From the NCBI RefSeq assembly GCF_000515215.1, contig NZ_KI911557.1, forward strand, positions 434,001 to 498,000: a stretch of DNA of 64,000 nucleotides. Reading direction: 5' to 3'. The DNA is from Methylomonas sp. 11b (lineage in GTDB: Bacteria; Pseudomonadota; Gammaproteobacteria; Methylococcales; Methylomonadaceae). A program made the position numbers and the translations under genes. The notes below the pieces were generated by a model. It saw only the letters and a list, made by a program, of their open reading frames with translations, was not told where the DNA came from and did no database searches. Positions 1 to 9,639 of this stretch are shown here, piece by piece (position 1 is the stretch's first letter; the number at the start of each line of letters is the position of its first letter).

Positions 1-1
1 C

Positions 2-2020
2 TACGCCGATATTTTTGATTTGGGTCGTTACTCTGACCGGATTGAGGGAATTGGTGTTGAAAAGAAATATGTTTCACCCTATATCGCTCGCAAATCCGAT
101 GAGGCGGGCTGGGTGCCCGACAACGTTGAGTTTGGATTTAGCGTTGCTGAGCAAGGCACCACGCCGACTCAGAGCATTCCAATTGACCAGCAAGGTCGAC
201 ATGCTATTCAGGACGCTATTAATAAAGCTGAAATAGAAGGCTCAGAACAAGTAAATATTCCTGGGGTTCAACGTCCAGTCAGCATTGTTGAAGCGAAAGA
301 CCTGCTGAATGCAATAGATCATGCGGAAAACGAAGTTTTACAAGGGTCTTTTCAAGCCACCCACGCTTCGCCAAACGGACAATCGTTAATACTGAAAAGC
401 AATATTGACCGGATTGATTATCGTGAAGACAGACAGAAAACGCTTGAATTACCCAATGACGCCCAACCGTTATTACCTAAATCTTTACGCGAATCAATTC
501 AGCTAAAACAACATCAACTGCAAGGTGTGGCTTGGTTGCAAAATCTTTGGCGATATACGCCAGACTATTGCCGCGGTGCGCTGTTAGCCGACGACATGGG
601 ATTGGGCAAAACGCTACAAATTCTCACCTTTATGGCTCGCTGCTTAGAAGACCAGCCAGACATTGATCCCATGCTGATCGTTGCCCCGGTTTCGTTACTG
701 GAAAATTGGCAAGAAGAAATCGAAAAGTTTTTCCTGCCCCGCAGATTGCCCGTGATGATGCTCTATGGGCCAAGCTTACGCGATAAGAAACTGGACAAAT
801 CCGAGATTGATCCGCAGTTAATTCAGGAAGGCTTGGTGAAGTTTCTAGTGCCTAATTGGATAAGCAACGCAAAGATTGTGCTGACGACCTACGAAACCCT
901 CCGTGACTTGGAGTTCTCGCTGGCTGCTCAGGCTTGGTCAATTATGGTTTGCGACGAAGCACAAAAAATTAAGAATCCAGGTGCATTGGTTACTCGCGCA
1001 GCCAAAAAGCAAAATGTTCGCTTTAAGATTGCTTGTACGGGAACCCCCGTAGAAAATTCGCTAGCGGACATATGGTGCTTATTCGATTTTATTCAGCCGG
1101 GCTTGCTGGGTGCTTTAAACGATTTTGGCTCACGTTATCGCCGACCTATCGAAGCTAAAACCGACGAGGAAAAAGCCAGGGTTAACCAGTTGCAATCGTT
1201 AATCGATCCGCAAACTTTGCGTCGAACCAAGGCACAGGTAGCAAAAGACTTACCGAGCAAAATCGAAGTCGATAGTTGTCGGGATTTGCCTTTATCGAAC
1301 TACCAACGGCAATTATATGCACAAGCAGTTCAAAGCTATCGAGTAAACCAATCCAACCAAATCGGCAATAATCATTTAGGATTGATACAGTATTTACGCC
1401 AGTTGTGCTCAAGCCCTTACCCGCAGGGCAGGAAGGCTGATTTGTATGAGTCATTATCCGACCATGAAATCAAGTCACCGAAATTAAAATGGCTTTTATC
1501 GGCTTTGGGAGAAATCCAGCAACGCAACGAAAAAGTCATTGTCTTCGTTGAGTTTCATGACCTGCAACGTCAACTTCAAGCTTACATTGCTCAACGATTC
1601 GGCATTTTGCCCGATATTATCAATGGCACAACGTCAGCCGCTGCATCAGCCGTAAATAGTCGACAAAAAAGGATCCGAACCTTTCAAGAACGACCGGGAT
1701 TCGGCGTCATCATACTCTCGCCTTTAGCAGTTGGTTTTGGCGTCAATATCCAGGCCGCCAACCATGTTATTCACTATACCCGTACCTGGAATCCAGCTAA
1801 AGAAGATCAAGCAACCGATAGAGCCTATCGAATTGGTCAAACACGGGATGTCTTTGTCTACTATCCAGTAATCACCGCTGAGTTTGTCACCTTTGATATG
1901 AAGCTTGATAGCTTACTAAATTGGAAGAGGGGGTTGTCAGACAATATGTTGAATGGTTGTGGAGATCTTTCAGGTAATGATTTTGATGACTTGGTTTCGC
2001 CAGAAGGAGTATTTGATTAG
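2..2020 (+). CDS. SNF2-family DNA helicase/translocase, C-terminal part
   Basis: The reading frame is already open at base 2, so the true start lies left of the window. The visible 670 or so residues hold a complete SNF2 superfamily 2 motor. Walker A (DDMGLGKT) is near residue 196, the DEAQ Walker B near 317, the TGTPVEN motif III near 345, and the second RecA lobe ends with RAYRIGQT near 606. SNF2 proteins use ATP to translocate on duplex DNA. In bacteria they occur in RNA polymerase recycling (RapA), in defence systems such as DISARM, and as cargo of conjugative elements. It stands just before the traFHG block, where SXT-type elements carry variable genes, so an ICE cargo or defence role is plausible but unproven. 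The family call is firm; the specific role is not. Confidence 0.85.
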   Translation, partial: YADIFDLGRYSDRIEGIGVEKKYVSPYIARKSDEAGWVPDNVEFGFSVAEQGTTPTQSIPIDQQGRHAIQDAINKAEIEGSEQVNIPGVQRPVSIVEAKDLLNAIDHAENEVLQGSFQATHASPNGQSLILKSNIDRIDYREDRQKTLELPNDAQPLLPKSLRESIQLKQHQLQGVAWLQNLWRYTPDYCRGALLADDMGLGKTLQILTFMARCLEDQPDIDPMLIVAPVSLLENWQEEIEKFFLPRRLPVMMLYGPSLRDKKLDKSEIDPQLIQEGLVKFLVPNWISNAKIVLTTYETLRDLEFSLAAQAWSIMVCDEAQKIKNPGALVTRAAKKQNVRFKIACTGTPVENSLADIWCLFDFIQPGLLGALNDFGSRYRRPIEAKTDEEKARVNQLQSLIDPQTLRRTKAQVAKDLPSKIEVDSCRDLPLSNYQRQLYAQAVQSYRVNQSNQIGNNHLGLIQYLRQLCSSPYPQGRKADLYESLSDHEIKSPKLKWLLSALGEIQQRNEKVIVFVEFHDLQRQLQAYIAQRFGILPDIINGTTSAAASAVNSRQKRIRTFQERPGFGVIILSPLAVGFGVNIQAANHVIHYTRTWNPAKEDQATDRAYRIGQTRDVFVYYPVITAEFVTFDMKLDSLLNWKRGLSDNMLNGCGDLSGNDFDDLVSPEGVFD

Positions 2021-2100
2021 GATTTATAAGTCAGGTTTTGAAAGACCGCTATAGCTGTTGTAACTGTCGTTCAAAATTAGATTTGTTCATTTCTCCACTG

Positions 2101-2115
2101 ACGGCTTTTGGCCGT
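2101..2115. repeat. Short perfect hairpin downstream of the SNF2 gene
   Basis: ACGGC and GCCGT arms of 5 bp flank a TTTTG loop, 80 bp after the helicase stop. It resembles the hairpin at 2984-2999. There is no T-run, so it is not a clear terminator. The remaining stretch 2021-2286 shows no convincing gene. Confidence 0.4.
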
Positions 2116-2286
2116 TATGACACAGTGATAATTTCAATTTGCTCGCCGAATTCCAGACATTCGAATGGATTTCAGGATGTATTAATCGTTGAAATTGAAT
2201 GGCCATCCCGACCGACAGGTAATCGCCGTATCGGGGTCTATCTTTCTAGCAAGCCGATTGGAACAATGCTCGTAATCTTGCAATCA

Positions 2287-2772
2287 TCAACCGATGAATT
2301 TGTTATTGGCTTCGGCTTCAATTACCCTGCAATAACGCTGCAGAGCATCCCGAATTTTTCCCAATCGATCGAGCTGTTGCCGGATATGGGCAAACTCGGT
2401 TTCCAGTTCTTCGACTAATTCCGTCTCCCAGGCGGGTTCCCCCTTCAGCAGGTTGCCGAGCGGATAACGATAGCCGCGGCCTTTCTTAACGTACTGCGCA
2501 ATTGGCTTGGTTTGACCGTTTTGTCGTAACGTGGCCATGCGATACCACTCAATGCTGAAACCGCGTTGGTTTTCCCGGCAGCGGATGCGGACGCCGATTC
2601 GGCCCGATTCGCTTTTGCTGTGTTTTTGGCGCTGGCTTTTCATTTGGCGCCAATAATCATCGACCAATACTTTGGCTTGTGCCTGGAGATGATCGCACCG
2701 GGTTTCGATCCAATGCAGCAGGTCTTGTTCAGTAAGATTGAGCTGACTGTTGACAGGTTGTTCGCTTGACAT
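2287..2772 (-). CDS. MobI-like conjugative transfer protein (tentative)
   Basis: A 161-residue soluble, charged protein. It has a basic centre (RIGVRIRCRENQRGFSIEW), a conserved-looking KKGRGYRYP stretch and a C-terminal amphipathic helix rich in Glu and Leu. It has no signal peptide or membrane segment. Size, composition and position recall the MobI proteins of SXT/R391-type elements, which are needed for transfer and are encoded next to oriT. It is transcribed away from traF across a 487-bp gap full of inverted repeats, an arrangement like mobI-oriT. I cannot confirm the family without a profile search. The alternative is an ICE-borne hypothetical protein. The ATG at 2772 is used because the frame has no other good start. 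Confidence 0.5.
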   Translation of the reverse strand: MSSEQPVNSQLNLTEQDLLHWIETRCDHLQAQAKVLVDDYWRQMKSQRQKHSKSESGRIGVRIRCRENQRGFSIEWYRMATLRQNGQTKPIAQYVKKGRGYRYPLGNLLKGEPAWETELVEELETEFAHIRQQLDRLGKIRDALQRYCRVIEAEANNKFIG

Positions 2773-3259
2773 GAATTTTCCTATTACTTAACTGTAGGGA
2801 TAGACATGGACAATGCCTAACGGGATTTTCTTTTAATTCCGAGCCTTGGAAAGCGCCTTACTGCATAGCCATATGCACATTGAATCCCTACCGCAGTAGG
2901 CATTTCACTGTCATTTACTCGATGGCTCATTTAGGCATTGCCTTGGCAAAACGGCGTGACTCATGCCTACCTAGGAAATAACTTCGGCTTTCAGGCCGAT
3001 TGCCGTTGCCTCGTTTCCCTACTAGCGTAGGCAAATCGAAAGTCGATTTCCTGTTGGGATTTACGGGTCATCGCCCGTTCGCAATAACGCCAGTATTTTA
3101 GGCAACCGATATGGGGTACCGATTGCAGTTGACGCCGAATTTGCGATCGTCTGCCGTTACGGTCGGATTCTGCGATAGCTTTTGAACCATCTTGCAGCTG
3201 ATGGCGTTTTCGTCGTCAGCTGCAAAAGTCGCTGGGAAGATCTGACGGACAATGGCGCG
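2773..3259. other. Hairpin-rich intergenic region, candidate oriT and divergent promoter zone
   Basis: This gap between divergent genes holds many inverted repeats. CAATGCCTAA at 2811-2820 pairs with TTAGGCATTG at 2931-2940. CCTAC/GTAGG with 4-base loops occurs twice (2887-2900 and 3018-3031). TCGGC/GCCGA lies at 2984-2999, AAATCGA/TCGATTT with a 3-base loop at 3033-3049, ACGGG/CCCGT at 3063-3078, and TTGCAGCTGA/TCAGCTGCAA at 3192-3225. The heptamer GTAGGCA or its complement appears at 2896, 2964 and 3027. In SXT-type elements oriT lies beside mobI; the same role here is inferred. The last hairpin lies in the traF leader and could control translation. Confidence 0.45.
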
Positions 3260-4270
3260 ATGAACCGAATCGCCATTTCTTTACCAATCATCATGAGTTT
3301 GTGTCTCAGAGCCTCGCTGGCGATGGGTAAAGACGACGCGCCCGAGGTTTCCTATTTTGCCGACAAACAGCGCGGCTGGTTTTGGTATGAGGTGTTGCCG
3401 GAGCCGGCAAAACAAAACCAACCCGAAATTCAATCCGTTCAGGAAAAACCCAAGCCTGATATCAAACCGCCCAGCGTCGTTGAAACTGAAGTTGAAACCA
3501 CAAATCAAGCACAGACTTCTGCAGAACCCCAACCGATGTCTTCAGCCTGGTTAAAGCAAAACCTTGAGCATTACCTGAACCAGGCGATCGACGATCCGAG
3601 TCCCGAGAATGTGGCGGCGTTCTATTACCTACAGCGGGTGATGATGGATAAAGCCGAGCGGTTTACCAACGCCGCGCGCTACGTGGTGATGTCTGATCCG
3701 CAACTCGATGAAACCGTGCGCCGACCCGTGGCAACCTATGCGGCTAACGAAGCCAATCATCAAGCCAGTGTGGTCGCCGAACAGGCTTTGAAAGCGATTG
3801 CCGCCCAAGCCGGTATTTTGTTTTTCTTTCGGTCCGATTGCCCTTATTGCCATGTGCAGGCGCCGATTCTGGCCATGCTGGAAAACGCTTATGGTTTCAA
3901 AATCTATCCCGTGTCGCTGGATGGCCTACCGATGCCGAATAGCTTTTTTAGTCAGTTCAAGCGGGATAACGGTCAGGCCGCGATGTTGGGGGTTGAGCAA
4001 ACCCCTGCGCTTTTTCTGATGAAACCGCCCAAGCAAATCGTGCCGTTGGCGCAAGGCGCCTTGTCGCTGGAAGAAATCACCGGTCGGATTCTGCTGGCGG
4101 CCAAGGAAGCCGGCTGGATCGATGCCACGCAATACCAAACCACCCAGGGCATTCGTAACACGCCGATGTTGTTACCGACGGCCGGTAGCATCAGCCCTGC
4201 GGTCACTCGAGATCCACTGTCACTGATCCAGGCATTGCAACGCAGTGCGCATTTGGGGAGCACGCCATGA
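3260..4270 (+). CDS. traF: TraF, thioredoxin-fold conjugal transfer protein
   Basis: Periplasmic assembly protein of F-type type IV secretion systems, 336 residues. The chosen ATG is followed directly by a signal peptide (hydrophobic SLPIIMSLCLRASLA); an upstream TTG at 3182 would bury it. A proline- and glutamate-rich linker follows. The C-terminal half carries a thioredoxin-like fold with FRSDCPYC, a CxxC-type redox centre, so unlike F-plasmid TraF it may be active as a disulfide enzyme. The stop codon overlaps the traH start (ATGA at 4267-4270), which indicates translational coupling. Gene order traF-traH-traG is the SXT/R391 and F arrangement. Confidence 0.9.
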   Translation: MNRIAISLPIIMSLCLRASLAMGKDDAPEVSYFADKQRGWFWYEVLPEPAKQNQPEIQSVQEKPKPDIKPPSVVETEVETTNQAQTSAEPQPMSSAWLKQNLEHYLNQAIDDPSPENVAAFYYLQRVMMDKAERFTNAARYVVMSDPQLDETVRRPVATYAANEANHQASVVAEQALKAIAAQAGILFFFRSDCPYCHVQAPILAMLENAYGFKIYPVSLDGLPMPNSFFSQFKRDNGQAAMLGVEQTPALFLMKPPKQIVPLAQGALSLEEITGRILLAAKEAGWIDATQYQTTQGIRNTPMLLPTAGSISPAVTRDPLSLIQALQRSAHLGSTP

Positions 4271-5721
4271 CGTCGTTTACGATTCGATTACGCTATCGCC
4301 AGGTCGTTGTATTGATCCTGTTGATCGAGAGTTCTCTTCCAGCCTATGCCGACCTGCAACAGGAAATGGACAGTATGTTCGGCACCATGACCAATTTCAC
4401 GGCCCCAACCGCCCATTTGGGACAGCGCCGTGGCGTGATTACCGGCGGCAGCCTGGTGGCGCGCAATGGCATCACCAATACCAACCTGGTCTCGTTCGTG
4501 CCGCCGTCATTTAGCGCGGGTTGTGGCGGTATCGATTTGTTTGCCGGCAGCTTCAGTTTCATCAACTTCAACCAGTTCGTGCAATTGCTGCGCAATGTCG
4601 CCGCCAATGCCTCAGGCTATGCATTCCAACTCGCCGTCGGAGCGATGTGTCCCTGGTGTGCTTCGGTGATGACCGATCTGCAAAAGAAAATCCAGGAGAT
4701 GAACCAGATGTTCAGCAACTCCTGCCGGTTGGCGCAGGGCTTGGTGAACGATACCGTCAAAGCCTTCGACCTGCAAAGCAAAACCAACTTGTCCAATGCC
4801 TCGTTTACCCAAGGCATTTCGGATGTCTTTTCCAGTTGGACCAATACCAGCACCCTGGGCGATCCGGTACAGCAGGTCAAACAGAACGACCAGACGGATA
4901 TGACCAAGATCATCCAGGGTAATCTGGTGTGGCGGGCCTTGGTCAATCAGAACGCCGGCGGCTGGTTTCGGTTTGGTGGCAACAGTTTGCTGGAAGCGGC
5001 GATGAGTATTTCCGGAACGGTGATCGTCGATGCGCCGCAAGCCGCGCCCGACGGCAAAGGCGAGAACAATGCCATCAGCGCGCCGCCACCGGTGTTGCGG
5101 ATCAAGGATTTGATGTACGGCAATGACGCCGGCAACAGCTATCAGACCGTCAGGCTGTATACCTGTTCGGATGGCCACGATGCCGATCAGTGTCTCAAAC
5201 CCATTGTCCAGAATGTCAATCTGGTCGGCTTGAAGCAACGGGTGATGGAGATCTTGTTAGGATCGGCCAATTCCGGCAACGGTTTGATTTACAAATTCTC
5301 GACCAACAGCGGTCAAATCACCGACAGCGAAAAAGCCTTCATGCAAACTGTGCCGGATGCCATCGGCGGCATGATTCATAACCTGGCAAGGGAGGATGCC
5401 GGTATTGCCAAACTGTGGGCCGAAGAAGCGGCGCCGGTGATTGCCTTGGAACTGGCGCAATTGATTGTTAACGATTTGCTCGCCGCAGTACAAACCGCCG
5501 CGCACATGAACGACCATGCCTACGCCAAATTGCTGATGGATGCCTTGAAGGAGGATGCCCGTGAGCAGATTCAAGACGAGTACGTCACCATCGCCGGCCG
5601 CTACGGTAATCCGCAAACCTTGATGGCGTTTTACCAGCAATTGATGAATACCGTGAAGCCTAAACACTACGGCACCGTGGCGCAGTTGCCGGCTTCCGGG
5701 ATGGCTTGGCCAAGTCCTTAA
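4267..5721 (+). CDS. traH: TraH, conjugal transfer pilus assembly protein
   Basis: 484 residues with an N-terminal signal (VVVLILLIESSLPAYA). The TraH core follows: a GGSLVARN segment, a glycine-rich SAGCGGIDLFAGSFSFIN block and the CPWC motif in GAMCPWCASVMTDLQ. Paired cysteines further on (YTCSDGHDADQC) suit a periplasmic disulfide-bonded protein. TraH works with TraF, TraU, TraW and TrbC in pilus extension and retraction in F-type systems. It starts inside the traF stop codon and is followed 61 bp later by traG. Length matches the family, and no breaks are seen. Confidence 0.93.
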   Translation: MTSFTIRLRYRQVVVLILLIESSLPAYADLQQEMDSMFGTMTNFTAPTAHLGQRRGVITGGSLVARNGITNTNLVSFVPPSFSAGCGGIDLFAGSFSFINFNQFVQLLRNVAANASGYAFQLAVGAMCPWCASVMTDLQKKIQEMNQMFSNSCRLAQGLVNDTVKAFDLQSKTNLSNASFTQGISDVFSSWTNTSTLGDPVQQVKQNDQTDMTKIIQGNLVWRALVNQNAGGWFRFGGNSLLEAAMSISGTVIVDAPQAAPDGKGENNAISAPPPVLRIKDLMYGNDAGNSYQTVRLYTCSDGHDADQCLKPIVQNVNLVGLKQRVMEILLGSANSGNGLIYKFSTNSGQITDSEKAFMQTVPDAIGGMIHNLAREDAGIAKLWAEEAAPVIALELAQLIVNDLLAAVQTAAHMNDHAYAKLLMDALKEDAREQIQDEYVTIAGRYGNPQTLMAFYQQLMNTVKPKHYGTVAQLPASGMAWPSP

Positions 5722-5782
5722 ACGTTCATTCCACGTCCCCCATGATGGTTTTCTTCCTCGTTGTTTAAAAGGCAGGTCGCCC

Positions 5783-8700
5783 ATGTTTGAAATCTTCTCC
5801 GTGGGCGATTCCGCCTATTTGCAAGCTGTCCTGAATGCCATCGCGATGATCTCCGGGACTGGCGATTACCGGACCGCCGCAGCCGTCGGTGGTTTGATCG
5901 GGGTCATCATCGTCATGCTGCGGGCGCTGTTGCAATGGGATGGCAGGGGCATTCGCTATCAGGATTTATTGCTGGCCTATGTGTTGTGGTTGATGTTGTA
6001 TGCACCATCGGTGCGGGTGTCGATCGAAGATGCGTATACCGGCAGCGTGGTGGTTGTCGACAATGTGCCGTTGGGGCCGGCGGTAGTGGGTAGCGTGATG
6101 TCGAACATGGGCTATCGCACCACACGCTTGTTTGAGCAGGGCTTTGGCACACCGTCGATGACCGGCAATGGTTTTGCGGACAGTTTGCAGACTTTGACGG
6201 CGGTGCGGAAGAATCTGCTGTCGCGGGTGAATTTAGGCGCGGCCAACGTGCCGAATGCCGGCAGCGACATGGAAACCTCGTTTGCCAACTACGTGCGTGA
6301 ATGCACCTTGACCGGTGTCGATCTGAACCAGAAATCGGTGGATGCCATCTTGCGCGATGCCGATCCGTTGAATGCGATAAGGTTTGATTCCGACATCTAC
6401 ATGACGGAAATCTATGTCGGCGGACAACCGCAAACCAAAACCTGCACGGATGCCTGGGCCGATTTGAGCGTGGTAGCCACCGGTAATTTCGCGACGGCGC
6501 TGGAAGGTTTACTACAGCCCTCCCTTGGTGTGCCGGCGGCAGCCGACACGGTACCGAAAATTCAGGACGCCTTCGATGCTTTGGCCGGGCCAGGAGTAGT
6601 CGATGCCGCCGATTACATGCTGATGTCGGCCATTATGCCGATGTTCGAGAAAGGCGTCATCGGCCGGCATGAAGACGGCTTACACTGGAACAAGGCGGCG
6701 ATGGTCGAACAAGCCATTCAGCAACGCAATACCCAATGGGCGGCCGAGCAAACCCTGTTTGCCAAGATCGTTCGGCCCATGATGGCCTTCATCGAAGGTT
6801 TGAGTTATGCAATCGCCCCGATCATGGCCTTCGTGGTGATGCTGGGCAATGTCGGTATCCGGATGAATATCAGCTACTTCTCGATGCTGCTGTGGATCCA
6901 GTTGTGGATGCCGATTCTGGCGGTGATCAATCTGTTCATCCAGATGTCGGCCGCCGGCAAAATGGCAGCGCTGACCACGGCTACCTATAACCTGCCGTCG
7001 ATGATGGGCATTTACCAGCTGGACATGGAGTTGCAGCAATGGCTGTCGATTGGCGGCATGCTGGCGGCGTCGACACCGGCGATCACTTTGATGCTGATCT
7101 ATCGTGGAGCGGTAACCGCCACCCATTTCTTAGGACGCATGGATGGAGGTGATTACGTGAATGAGAAAATCGCCACGCCCGATGTGATCAGCCCGGCGCC
7201 GGTTTTGAATGCCCAGGCGCAACATCAATACAGTCCGTTGTCGGCGGTCACCCAAACTGGCGTCGACAAAGTGCTACCCACATTTACCGCCGGCAAAGAC
7301 ATGAGTACGGCGGTATCGTCGGCTTATAGCGCTTCTGAACAAGCCACCAGTAACTTCATGCACAGCGTGTCGTCGACGGCTTCGAAGTCAGCCAGCATCA
7401 GCAGCGATGCATTTGACAGCCGTTCGCTGGGTAATCAAATTGCCAGCAGTTCCAGTTATACCGATGCTTATAACCGTCAGTTCGGTGAAGCCTTTGCCAA
7501 GAAACATGCCGATACCGGGATTTCCGCCGATCAGTTCTCGGCGTTGGTGGCCGGCAGTGCCAATGCCGGGGCCAAGCTGGGTAGCGACCAATTGAGTGGT
7601 GCGATCTCGGGTCGCTTGCAAAACGACTTCAAAGTCAGTCAGGACAAGTCCGACGCCATCGCCGCCGACATCAGTCAAACCGTCAACGACAGTCAGGGCT
7701 ATCAAGCCGGCTTAGCCAAAAGCCTGGCGCTGGATGCACAAACCGGCACCCGAAACGTTGCCTCAATGGGGCTACAAAATCAATCGTTGTCCTCGTTGCA
7801 AAACAGCGCAACCGACGCGGTATCCGCCAGCGAATCCTATCAACAAACCCTATCGGCCCAACAACGCTTCGGGACTCAAGCGAGTTTCGGCGCGGCGGAA
7901 ACCGGGTACAAAATCGCGCACGATCCCGGCTTGATGGAACGTCTGGACCAAAACCTCGATCAATATGGGCTGCGTGGTGATACCCAACGACTGGCCTCGC
8001 AGTGGAAAGCCGCAGGTTGGATCAGCGATGCCGATCAAGCCTATGCCGCCGCTGGTATGTCGTTATTGACTGGGTTTTCGTCACCCAGTTACCGCACGCT
8101 GGATGATCAACAAACGCACCAGGCGCAACTCTTGGGTTACCAACTGCTGGGCGATGCCTTTAATGCACCGCAAGCCGATCAAACCTTGGATGCCAACCGT
8201 AATGAATCCCTGAAAGCCAATGCACCGGAAACAGGTAAGGTTCAGGCTACCGTCGAACAGGCTCAGCTTAAAGACCCACGCACTGAAACCGAATCGCTAA
8301 ATCAGCGTGCACAGGCACAGATTCGTTCGGCAACGGGGAAAATTGCCGGTGGCGAAGCCCGTGTCGAAGCACAATATGATCGTAACCTGGCAGAGCGTGA
8401 ACAAACTTCAAAAGAAGGCTTTGGGCAATTGGCGAATGTCAAAGCAGAGCACTTTAGACAATCGATTGCGGCAGCGGCCAATGAAATGCCTTCGGTAGCT
8501 GAGGCGTCGTTTGATTATTTGGGTGGTGGCATTTACAACTCAGCGAAGAATCTGGAAGCTGTGGGCTCCGTTAGCAATCAACATATCCGAGAGTTTGCTG
8601 AGTTTGTACAACAGGGTCAGGCAAAAGGGATGAGTATTTGGGATTCGATAAAGTATGCGTCAAACCAGTCGTATTCCGGTTTTAAAGACGCCTCGGAAGT

Positions 8701-8980
8701 ATGGGCAGATCAGAGAGTAAACGAAGTTGCAGATAGGTTGACTCCAGGTCAGCAGGCTTATTATCGAGCTGCCATGTTTGAAGCGGTTGCAGGAATTGCC
8801 GTTGCTGGCGAATATGGCGGCACCCTTGGTATTGCAAGAAGCCAGTTAATAGAAGAGGAAGGCAGTATCGAAGGTAATGATATCGCCAAGCTACTTAAAA
8901 GTGTAGCTGGTCAAGGCCGCATGGATCTGATTGACCAGATTGGGAATTACAATCGGGCGCGAGGCCGCATAAACTATTAA
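5783..8980 (+). CDS. traG: TraG, mating-pair formation and stabilisation protein
   Basis: 1065 residues. The N-terminal third is the TraG-N membrane domain, with hydrophobic segments near residues 30-50, 60-75, 330-350, 355-390 and 415-435. The long C-terminal part is alanine-, serine- and glutamine-rich, is predicted soluble, and has the low-complexity helical character of F-type TraG. In F and SXT systems TraG stabilises mating pairs and its C-terminus mediates entry exclusion in the recipient inner membrane. The frame is intact to its TAA. The next gene runs in the opposite direction with only 3 bp between stops, so the transfer operon ends here. Confidence 0.92.
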   Translation: MFEIFSVGDSAYLQAVLNAIAMISGTGDYRTAAAVGGLIGVIIVMLRALLQWDGRGIRYQDLLLAYVLWLMLYAPSVRVSIEDAYTGSVVVVDNVPLGPAVVGSVMSNMGYRTTRLFEQGFGTPSMTGNGFADSLQTLTAVRKNLLSRVNLGAANVPNAGSDMETSFANYVRECTLTGVDLNQKSVDAILRDADPLNAIRFDSDIYMTEIYVGGQPQTKTCTDAWADLSVVATGNFATALEGLLQPSLGVPAAADTVPKIQDAFDALAGPGVVDAADYMLMSAIMPMFEKGVIGRHEDGLHWNKAAMVEQAIQQRNTQWAAEQTLFAKIVRPMMAFIEGLSYAIAPIMAFVVMLGNVGIRMNISYFSMLLWIQLWMPILAVINLFIQMSAAGKMAALTTATYNLPSMMGIYQLDMELQQWLSIGGMLAASTPAITLMLIYRGAVTATHFLGRMDGGDYVNEKIATPDVISPAPVLNAQAQHQYSPLSAVTQTGVDKVLPTFTAGKDMSTAVSSAYSASEQATSNFMHSVSSTASKSASISSDAFDSRSLGNQIASSSSYTDAYNRQFGEAFAKKHADTGISADQFSALVAGSANAGAKLGSDQLSGAISGRLQNDFKVSQDKSDAIAADISQTVNDSQGYQAGLAKSLALDAQTGTRNVASMGLQNQSLSSLQNSATDAVSASESYQQTLSAQQRFGTQASFGAAETGYKIAHDPGLMERLDQNLDQYGLRGDTQRLASQWKAAGWISDADQAYAAAGMSLLTGFSSPSYRTLDDQQTHQAQLLGYQLLGDAFNAPQADQTLDANRNESLKANAPETGKVQATVEQAQLKDPRTETESLNQRAQAQIRSATGKIAGGEARVEAQYDRNLAEREQTSKEGFGQLANVKAEHFRQSIAAAANEMPSVAEASFDYLGGGIYNSAKNLEAVGSVSNQHIREFAEFVQQGQAKGMSIWDSIKYASNQSYSGFKDASEVWADQRVNEVADRLTPGQQAYYRAAMFEAVAGIAVAGEYGGTLGIARSQLIEEEGSIEGNDIAKLLKSVAGQGRMDLIDQIGNYNRARGRINY

Positions 8981-8983
8981 CTT

Positions 8984-9562
8984 TTACTGAGAATAATTTC
9001 TAGCGGCTGCAAAACCGGCTAGTATCCATCGAACTATCATCAGGAAGGAAGCCATCACGACGTAACGAGTTAGATCATCTCTAACATACTGAATCAGAAT
9101 TGCGATCAAAGCTATAGCCGACCAATAATAGCTACTGTTGTGCGATAACTGTTCCGCAATGAATTCGATAGTTTGATAAAAAAGTTCAGTTAGGCCGAAA
9201 GCGCTGAAAATGATGCTACCGAAAATCCCAAGGGCTTCCATCTCGCTAGGCAGTATTTCCATCGTTGCAAGAAGCCAAATCAAACCAAAGCCAGCGGCTA
9301 CCAAAGCTATTCGTTTAAACGCAGCGAATGAAACAATTTTTTGGGAAAACCGTTGTAAAAATTGCTGTAATCCACTCGGAAACCGCGCAAACGTCGCGCC
9401 ACAGAAAGGGCAAACCGACTTGGTTGGTCTGCCATAGTAAACGACTACTCTAGGCACCATGGATCGGCTACATTCGTTGCAAATCACGGTAGCATGATGT
9501 CCGGCAAAGACTGAGGGTTTGGAAGTGTCTTTTCGGCTTAATTGGGATGAGAATGTCGCCAT
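8984..9562 (-). CDS. Zinc-ribbon membrane protein of unknown function
   Basis: 192 residues. Residues 28-57 contain two Cys pairs (CNEC and CPFC), typical of a zinc ribbon. After that come about four hydrophobic stretches (IALVAAGFGLIWLLA, GIFGSIIFSAFGLTE, WSAIALIAILIQYV and VVMASFLMIVRWILAGF), so it is probably an inner-membrane protein with a cytosolic metal-binding head. A GGAG ribosome site precedes the ATG. It lies downstream of the FlhDC-like pair, probably in the same operon, and tail-to-tail with traG. SXT-type elements encode their entry-exclusion protein next to traG, so that role is possible, but I recognise no family. Confidence 0.65.
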   Translation of the reverse strand: MATFSSQLSRKDTSKPSVFAGHHATVICNECSRSMVPRVVVYYGRPTKSVCPFCGATFARFPSGLQQFLQRFSQKIVSFAAFKRIALVAAGFGLIWLLATMEILPSEMEALGIFGSIIFSAFGLTELFYQTIEFIAEQLSHNSSYYWSAIALIAILIQYVRDDLTRYVVMASFLMIVRWILAGFAAARNYSQ

Positions 9563-9639
9563 TGGTGGACTCCACTTCGAATATTCGGCTGATCCTGAAT
9601 TCTAGTGGCTACTATCCCAAGATTCTTGGAAAGAATCAA

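Noticed and set aside
2038..2418. Plus-strand frame of 126 codons overlapping the MobI-like gene
   Set aside because: No ribosome site and no family resemblance; its second half is antisense to a better supported gene.
4612..5238. 208-codon minus-strand frame inside traH
   Set aside because: Antisense shadow of a well supported gene with no start signal.
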